Made by a program: the position numbers and the translations under genes. The notes under the pieces are model-generated. The model did not search any database. It was not told where the DNA came from and saw only the letters and a program-made list of their open reading frames with translations. This document shows, piece after piece, positions 42,782 to 53,200 of a stretch of DNA of 64,000 bases. Location: positions 394,632-458,631 of the forward strand of contig JAODUP010000414.1 in the NCBI GenBank assembly GCA_025642065.1, written 5' to 3'. Each line of letters starts with the position of its first letter. Positions within the stretch are counted from its first letter, which is position 1. The stretch is from Paralvinella palmiformis. Lineage: Eukaryota > Annelida > Polychaeta > Terebellida > Alvinellidae.

Positions 42782-45129
42782 CGGAACTCCCACTGCAACA
42801 CAAACCTTGCTTTGCCACTTAAGTGACCTGGGTATCGAACACAGAACCACATAACAACAACAAAAAAACATCATCAACTCATCCACAAAAATCTCAACAT
42901 CTGAACGTGTCATAAAGCAACCAATAAATCAGCCACCTTTCTTTCCGTTCTCATAACAACCTCTGGGGATGGTGTGTAGGGTGGAGAGCGTACGTTGGTA
43001 CCATGGGCTGGAGGCTCTAAAGGCAAGTCGACATCCGGAAACTCGAAAGGGGTCACTTCAGTTGGCCCAAGTCTGGCGCTGGATGAATATATGGAAAATG
43101 TGAATGTTCAGATCATTTGGAAAGATCGGTGTTTTACGTATATATAAATATCACGAATTATTCAGCAACATTTCAGCGTCAATTTGGCCCAAAAATTAAT
43201 TAATGAAAACAACCTTTTTATCCAAACGTAGCAGAACTATTCTAAGAACTTTACATATCCTTAATTGCTGTTATAAACTCCAGTATTATAATGAGTAAGA
43301 AAATGGTAATATGTTTGATTTAAACCAGAATTTTTCACAATTCTTCCGGAACTTTAACATAGCAAATCGTTCGTCTCAAATGTATATTTTTGTACAATGG
43401 CAGCACCACAATATAACATAATATTTACAGCTGCGATATATCCCTTCCTTATGTTTTCCAGATTTGCCCTGCAAATGTGGTCACCTATGGTATCTTTATT
43501 TATGTTTAGAATGAGTAACAATAAATATTAATATTATAAAATATAACTTACCAACATCGTTGCTATTCAAGTAATTCCGAAAATGGTCAACTATGCAATG
43601 ACAAAGAAGTTGTCGTTTGGTTTGGAAAAATAACAGATCCAATATTGCAATTTGCAGTCGAGATCACTGTTTATTTTGGCCCAATCAACTAATGGAGCAT
43701 TATTATCCATAATTTGCATTAAATAGTAGGAAAATGTGTGAAATACTGTGTTGTTGTGTCATTTAGCCTCGGGGGTGACTCACTTTTAAGGAAACAAATC
43801 CCACAAATCCAGGTATTAGCCGGATTGAACCCTACTATGTCAAAAGTTTGCAGTGCAGTGATCTTTCCCTATGAAACATTCCTCGATTATACATCCCAGA
43901 TGTGACCATTGTCAAGACAAAACAAATCATCCGCGATTCTTGGAAATATGTTTTACTCAAACCATCAGATAAAATTCCTCAGATCTGATCACATTATTTA
44001 GTTTGAACGTGACATTTCATAATTTTTACGTTTTAGTGCTTGGATTGTGTTTAAAATAACACGAATTGTGTTTAAAATACAGATGTTTTTTTAAATAAAT
44101 AAAATAATTAAATATATTAGCTATGAATTTAAAGAACAAGCACTAAGACACAGTTAGCGACGTGTTATATTGATCGGCTTCCATCAACAACATTTCATTA
44201 TCTACAAAATGCGAACCGTGAAAGCAAAATAAGTTTATTTAAATAATGAAAAAAAAACCTCAAAATTGGTTTGTGTATATGTGTGTGTGTGTGTGACGGG
44301 GGAGATTTTCTAAACAAGAATTTGCCAGATCACATCAGTATTAATCAAAAATATCACTGACTTATCCAACTTTTCAGCCAGAGTTGCTTCATCATCATAG
44401 AGATGTACGTGCTCTGTCAGTTTTACGGTAGGAGCTTGCTCCAACTCATCAAGCTGATGGATGTCCATTGGCGGTATTTCTTCTCCTTCTGGTAACTGGT
44501 GGACAACGAGATAATAAATCGGGTAACATATCAATACGTTGTATCTTTATGGATCAGTTTGGCCGATACACATTTAGAGCAGATTCTATCTCGAGTCTAT
44601 ATTTAATTACATATTCTGATAGGTTATATACTTTATCTGGATTGTTTTATTTCCACCAAAATTGAGTAAACTTTCACATATGGTTTCAAATGCTCTCCCT
44701 TTCTCTGTGTGTGTTACACACACACACACACACACATGAAGACATGCACACACACACCAGACATGGGGTCAATTCAAATCCGGAATTGGAATTGATGGGC
44801 AATTTCAATTCAGGGAATTGCTTATTTAAAAAAATGGAATCGGAATTGATAAATTTGGAATTGGAGTTTGCTACAAAACAAATTAATTCCACATATTAAT
44901 TTACCATTTAATTTTTTAATTCACAAATATTTCTTCCATGACAATCCTACTTGGAATATAAACTATTAAGAGAAGGTATTCCAATTAGCTACCTGGAGTA
45001 GGTATTTGGAGTACACTACTGATGGTAAAAAGTAGTAGGTAAACAAATTGGAATTGAATTTTTTTAATTGAATTGGAATTTATAAATTTGACGTGGAATT
45101 GGAATTAACGAAATGGAATTGAACCCATG

Positions 45130-45162
<33 letters not shown>

Positions 45163-47962
45163 TCAATGAAAATAGACTTAACCTGAAGTAACTCTTTAGA
45201 TGTTTCCAGTTCCCGTAGTGTGATGTCTTCTCTGTCTGCCAGTAGAGGGCTCTCAGTCACTGATCAGTAATAGAGAAACAACAAACTTAGACGAACAGAA
45301 AGAAATGCAAATATCTCAGTTTCTAATGTCAAAGTTCTTCATTTGACAGGTAAATAATTAGCATTAGTGAACAGTTTAAATCTACCTCAAATTTAAATTC
45401 AACAAAAAACAAATGCAACCGGAAAAATGCACAGGGTTTATTACGGACAAAGTGATCCCACGTGGCAGATAACTACTGCGGTGGAGTAAAGAAGCCAACA
45501 AACCACGAGTCAATTCCAATAACATTTCAACTGAAAAAACTGTTGCAGATTATCATGGTTCCCGCAGCCAAGGAAATATTATTTTCCAGGACATTTCCAG
45601 CACTTTATTACCATTTTCAAGGAAAAAGTATACAAGATTTAAAGGTAATAAATTAAGATATGTGCAAACTATTTATTTAATGTATGATTAGTTATTGACA
45701 TTTTTATGGTACAGCCTCCTCCTCAGCCCTTCTAGCTGTCTGATCCAACCACTTTTATTTATATTTTAATTAATATGGGATATCAAGACTATGTACATGT
45801 TTTCTTCTATAATTGAAGTTTTCTTCTGCAGGCATAATATTTATTCACCGTCTTTTTTTTCAAAATAGATGTTTCACAAGCACTATTTTTTCCACGACAT
45901 TTCCTGATTCTGTAAAATTCCAGGACATTTTCCAGGACCTGGAAAATGAATTTTTTTTTTCCAGATTTTCCAGGATGTGTGGGAACCCTGACAAACCCTG
46001 TGCATTACATTTGGTTAATTAGGTAAGAAATGTAAAAATAAAAGTAAATTTTTTTAAATATACAAATTTGTTTTCATAAATGTGAAAATTATTTTTTGTC
46101 AATGTTTTGCAGATGATGTTAATGTTCAGCTCAGATTATACTTGGACAATGCTAGATATTACCAGTATCAAGTTGGTTCCTTCATGAAAATCCGCAACAA
46201 AAATTTCTTGTACGTGACACATTATTTACTGTCCCTTAGTACATCTGATCATGATCAAATTTGACATTGCACCATTAATCAATAAAATGCATCGTAAGTA
46301 CATAACAGTAACCAATCAACATCAAACAAAGACATAATACACTTGCTAAGAACCTGGTGCTATATGGTATGATGAAGATAGCTCCATTTGTAGAGGTGGC
46401 CAGGTTTCCTAACGTTAATAACACAATCATATTATTAAATCTACATTACAACTTCAGTTACAAAAAATGACATGCCAACACACCCAACACACACACACAC
46501 ACCAATGATTAAACTCAGAATTTTCAAAAAATCCTGAAATATTTTCATTCGTGGACCTTAACTACCTCCTACGGGAAATCTGGAACATTTTTCTGCTTTT
46601 CTGGATATATCCGGGAACATTTCATCAGTCACACACACACACACACACACACAAATACTTGACAATTTTTTCATGTCTAGAAATGCAAGACTCTTAAGTT
46701 ACACATCTACACACCTGATCTAATGTGAACCATAGATCAAATAATCAATGGCTCTCCATGTATCACCGTTTGTCTAATATTTCTCACACATAAAGCTCAA
46801 GGTAAAGACAGCCAACTAAGCAAGTGATTTTATTCAATAATGTATTTCTCTTTATATACTGGAGTATCAGTAGCGGGTATTTACTATATCTAAAATAGGC
46901 AAACTGAATTGAATTATAACACACACAAAACACAAACGTATCCCTGGACAGAGGGAATAAAGTAAAAAAAACAGTATTTTGCAAAATGTATAAAACAGCA
47001 AGAAATGGCATTTGCTTTTGTTAAATATTTGGCCAAAACTTTTCTTTATCACATATTTAGCTGTCGCAATACATTAACTTTCAGTTTTCATTAAATATTA
47101 GGAACGTCCGTATCAATGTCTGTTTTTAATTAAAAAACATTTCATTATTCGCATCCTTGATTTTTCTTTAAAACCTTTCATAGCAAAAACTGATCGGGTT
47201 ATTATTCTTAGTCAGTGTGTCCTTGATTATTGTTATTGCAAGACTCCGAACGTACCACATCAGGAATGGCTCGCCAGTCTGCAATATCGAGCGGCTCTAT
47301 CTGACCAAAACCTGGATTAGCCATCTCAAAGGCTTCCAGGTCCGGAACATCGTCAACATTCTGTATCTGTCTGAAGAAATTAAACAAGAAACATTACACC
47401 AACATCATATGCTGTCCTTCGTTTGGTTAAATTGTACACACAATTAACCTACGGTAATTCCATTTCGTTGCAAATATTATCCGTAAAACACGAGTCAGTG
47501 AGTGGCTGTTCTGTTTCAGCTCACTCATATGCTGGTTTTACTCCGAGAGAAATGAGATGATCAGACAAAAGCCATCTACTGATCGTTAAAACATCCCACA
47601 GTGACGAGGAACAGTGGGATTGGATCCCACGACCTGGAACGCAGTGCACAGGATAATGCACTCTGAAGTGTTGACCACCATATTATTATGAATAATTGCC
47701 TGATACATGATTATATTTTAGATGTGGCAGTATTCTGACATACATTTTAATCAGTGTTACACCAACAACAAAATGAGCAGTAAGAGATTGGTAAGTACTA
47801 TTCAAAAATGATAATACTGAAATTTTTCATTATGTCTGAAATAATTCATGATAATATCTGTAAATATTGCTATTATGTCTTTTCACAGTTCTCAAAGACA
47901 GCTGGAATCTCTCTGATACAGAATGGATGGATGGCTGCAGCTGGGCAAACATAAACAGCCAA

Positions 47963-48007
<45 letters not shown>

Positions 48008-50192
48008 TGTCGACGCTTGACCAATCCGAATGAACGATACCAACCTGCGAGGATCAAGATCAATCTCACTGGTGTAGATGATAAAATGGCTGAAATTCTT
48101 AGAAAATGAATACACATCATCTGAAAAGAAACAAAATAAATTTTCAGAATTATAAATTAAATTATTGTCTTTAATGGGAAATCTCAAGAAAGTGGTCTGA
48201 AATAGAAATTATAACTCTACACAACAATTTTTATTTTGAAGACTGCAATAATGCTATGATTAATTTAATTTTTTAATCTGTCATGATTTTTTAAATATTA
48301 TTTTATAAGACATTATATAAGCAATGCTTTTCAAGTATCCCACTTTTCCACATTCTACGTGCCTCCGAGTGTCATTAAAATGATGTAACATGAATGTTGA
48401 AATAAACAATTTGAATTGAATCAATGGAAACACCGCTGGTACGGCTATTGAAATACCTAAAATTAACTGGCCTGAGTTGCCAATACACGCAGCTATGGCA
48501 CCAAGACAAAATCTACTTCGTCATGTCAGCCATAAGTTTTAATAACTATTAAAATTCACAAGAAGCAAAAATATTTCGATAAAGTAAACCATCTAATGAT
48601 TTTTTCATATAGCTAATAACTGAAGTGATTTAAGAGTGGATGGCTAATGTTTTTAATCTGCCAATAATGCTCATAAACACACACGGATAAGGATAGAATT
48701 TTGCCGATAACCTTTGCCTCTTCACCTGCCATGGCATGGCATCAGATTTGACTTTGTTGGTGGCCATAAATAGCAACATTGGCTTTTACGTGCTGGTAAT
48801 TATTAGCAACCGAAGAGTGCAGAATTAGTGTTGTTATAGTTCGCCCGTCACTAGTATTAATGTACATGAAAATAATGACTCTGTGTTCACCGAATGAATT
48901 ATAATATAATAATAGTATTTCATATAGAGCCTCATTCAACTTGAATTTTACCACCCAGGTTGTACAAACATGGATTCAATCGTCCGATTCACATTCACAC
49001 CAATCGATCGATGGAGCGATCCATTTTGTCGCATTCGTAAATCACATACGCAGTCGCACATATGGAATCATGCTCGTACGTTTACATGTTTTTCATTGCA
49101 TTCGCATAACGTGTGTATACGGCGGAATCTCGGCCTAAGACAACACGCCACCTATTTAAATGGTATCGCCAACTAAAAGCTGTATTCACTGCAGTTTACT
49201 GGCTATGCATTCTTGGTAATTTGATATTTTATTTATATAGCGCCAGTGAAAATGGCTACAGGTAACTCAGCAAAACAGCATTGGACTTCAGTGAATAAGC
49301 ATTTCTTCTCAAACACTTCTCCATTTGTCAATTTTTATTGCAAATACCTGTTTATATGTAGGCAGGTGAAATATAGCAGATTTAAAAATAAGTGATAATT
49401 TTGAATCAGGTAAAATTTGTTTGGGCAAGTGAAAACATCTGTTGGGCAAGTGCATTTCCAATCTCCTTGTCCGGGGCAACTGTATCGAAAAAAAAAAACT
49501 TCTGGCCTTGGTTAAATATACAATATTTTAGTTTTTAACATCTCTGGCTCTGCTTATATCCAAAGCATATCCCAATTTGTTTAGGGTTTTTCTATCAAAA
49601 GATTTGCAAGCTATCACATTTAAAGGTCATCCATTGATAGAGAAGGGCTCTATAGTAAGCTCATATCAGTTAAGATGTTTAATTCACTATTATTGAACAA
49701 TTATACTTCCTGGGTTGCCATACAAATTAGGTTTCAAAATTCCCCAACTTCCCCCCCGATCGACGACTTCATTTTCGCTGACCTATTTTCGCAGATGCAC
49801 CATGCTGCTTTTCTACATGGGACGTTTCAAGCAAATAGTCATAACCTTATCAAATGATACACTTCAGACATTGGCAGATCATTAATGACCAGTTAAGGTT
49901 TGCAGTACTACTATTGTTCTATAATCTACCATGAACATAAAGGATAATTGGCTGATTTTACATCCTCCACAACTGACTCAACTAGTCCTCAACAGTTGCT
50001 AGTCAATAATTTTTCAACAACATTTAATGCCAAAACTCATCAAACAAACTACTGATTCCTTCTTTAATTCCGGATCAGAATCACTCCCATGTAGAGGCAC
50101 TTAAATCACGAGAAGATACATGCAGCTGCTTCAAGAATGGTAGGTTAGGATCAAGTGGGTATTATACGCCCTTTCATCCCTATTATTACCCC

Positions 50193-50232
<40 letters not shown>

Positions 50233-53200
50233 ACTTTTCTATTGTACAGATAAACCGATGCTCTGGTTTGACAGGTAGCTTACTCTGGCCTAAAATATTC
50301 ATAATCTCTCCAAAATTTCTTATCGGATCATAGAACTCCCATCTATCAATGACATCTCAACTGCCTATATCGTTAAAATATTGGCACCAATGTTTTATGT
50401 TATAAAGCCCAAATCATGAACATTTACCAACCCAATGACAAACATATAGAATAAATATACACTGTATATTAGAATTATATGTCATATAAGGAAATCAGGC
50501 AGTCAGCAACAAAATTATGGATGACGATGATGATTTTGTGCTCATGGTAGGCTAAATGGGCCAAGCGACCGCCAGAGGTAATGAAGCGAAGCCGAAGATG
50601 AAACAATCTTCAGATAAGCTAGCCCATGATGAGATTCGAACTCAGGTGGTAGTGATCTGTAGTCCAATGCGCTACCAACTGGACCAAGGATGTACTGTCA
50701 TTAAAACTGTGAACCATACTATGACCCTAGTAGTAATAGTAGTACACTAAACCATTAGAACCTGGAAGCTGGATGATTTACTTTTATCAATAGACTATAT
50801 AATCGTATCAATGTAACCATATGCTCACCCAACAAAAAACGGGTTTCTTCCGATACGGAAGAAATACTTCCCTTCCATTTTGGGAAGAAATGGAAGATAC
50901 TAAAAAATGGTACTGAATCATCATCCAAATTTAGACATGCCATTTTAAATTTGACAAATATTAAACATAATAATATACGTTTCATGATATTCATACACAT
51001 ATGACATATCTGAAATTAGAATGGGATATAGTCCTCGTATCTGTTGGTTTGCAAAAAATCTTTGGGGACAAATGGAAGAAACTAAAATTGATTTGTTTTG
51101 TACAACATATTGAAATTAATTGTACTTATTTTTGATGATGGTGAAGACAGATGATTGCTAATCTGTTGATTGATTAATCTGCTTGGATCATTGGAAGCCA
51201 CTTGTTGATTGGTTAATTGCACAAAGTAAGACCCTTTAAAAAGAGCCTCAACTTTAATATTCCTCAATGTTAGTGCCCAATAGGCGACAGGCAGAGGTCT
51301 CTACCCCAAATTTCAACAAGTGACAAGATATTCTTCAGTTTTTACCCAACATGAGTACGTGATTTGTTATTTGTATGTTGTAGTGTATGGAAAGATGGTT
51401 AAACATACTTTATTTAACACCACATGGTAATGGACATTGATTACAACTCAACTTGAGGAGCCCGAAACAGGAGCAGTCATTCAGCCATACATATAATTAT
51501 TGTGGGGTTCACCAATTGTCCAATACACCACATATACTATCGTCATCAATTATTAATTTGTTTATGCAGTTGGGTTGGAGGTGGTGAATATCATATAAGT
51601 TTGGATTATCAGGTTACTCTATCCATTGGGAGTTTCTTCCCTATTTCTTCCCGGAAGAAAGGTTTTCTGCCATGTAAAAACCCAAGGGAAGAAATACCCA
51701 TTTTACCAGGACAAAACTCAGCCCTGACTGAAACAACAACGATCTCAACCAAACAACTGATTCGTTTTAATTATCAGCCATCGACATGTTTATCTCTTAC
51801 ATATATTAACACTCCAGATCAAAACTAAACATACTGAAATCCAGGAAAAAGGAGAAGTTCCCATTCCTGAAGCTAAGGTTTTCCTTCTTGCCCTAGCTTC
51901 TACCCCAAACCTGATGATGATGATTGGTGTTTTACGGCCACTTTTGTGCATAATGTAGGCTAAATGGGCCAAGCGACCTCCAAAGGTAATGGAGCGAAGT
52001 CAAAGATGAAACAACTTTCAGATATGCCCACGCCGAGATTCGAACACGGATGGTACCCCAAACCTGAGAAAAAACCCATTACCCTCAGGATACCTTTTGT
52101 TTTTGTTCCAGGTATGTTTAACAAAGGTTTACTTACGTAGAAGATAATGAATTTGTTTCTCATAGACCTTAACAACACCATTCGTAAGTAGTGAAGACAG
52201 GTACAATGATAGTCGTATCTTGTACTTCCGTTCACCTTCAGTCAGATCGTGCATGATGTATGCCAGCAAATCATGGCTGCAATAAACAATAAACTATCAG
52301 GACTACGAAGTGCCGTCAATGAAATACTAAATAATGTTGTTGTGATATTAGATGCTTCCCACAGCCAAGGAAATAATATTTTCCAGGACTTTTCCAGGAG
52401 AAAATTACCATTTTTCAGGACAAAGTATATAATATTTAAACGTAATAAATCAAGATATGTGCGAAAAAGCATATATTTATTCAATGTATGATCGATTATT
52501 GACATTTTTATGGCAGAGCCTCCTCCTCATCCCTTCTAGCTGTTTAATCCACCCCCTTTAATTTATATTTTAACTACCATGGGATATCAAGACTATGGAC
52601 CGATACTCTTTTTCTTCTACGATCGAAGTTTTCTTCTACAGGCATAATATTTATTCACAGGCTTTTTTGTTCCAAATAGATGTTTCACAAGCAATATTGT
52701 TTCCACAACATTTCCTGATTTTGTAAAATTCCAGGACATTTCCAGGACCTGGGAAATGAATGTTATTTTCCAGGTTTTCCAGGATGCGTGGAAACGCTGT
52801 ATTATTTTGGGATGGATTTATACCTTTTATTTTCTAATTAACCGTAGTAAATTACTGTCAGCTGTTAATTATAAAGCAGATGGCATTGATATACAATCTT
52901 CATGCATAAACGAACTTTACTGTGAAGCCAGTATAAACAAATATTTTATACATTTATTTTCAAACAAAGTGAAGTAAAAGCCACCAAAAAACTTTGTAAA
53001 GCAGTGATTTACGAAATGATTTAGAATTGCCAGACTGCATGTTGATCAATTGTTGTGTGTTTAAAAGGTTATTAGAGCAAGTACACCGTTTAGATTGTCC
53101 CATTCCACTGGCGTTTATATAAATTTCGTTGCTGACTGTTGATTTACAAATCAACAGACGGCACCTTCCATTTAAGTGCACTTTCAATATATGCTTTCGG

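Noticed and set aside
51502..51828. 108-codon plus-strand ORF
   Set aside because: Contains a repeated SFFP..SRKKG-like stretch but no domain; lies in REC8 intron 3 and has no partner exon.
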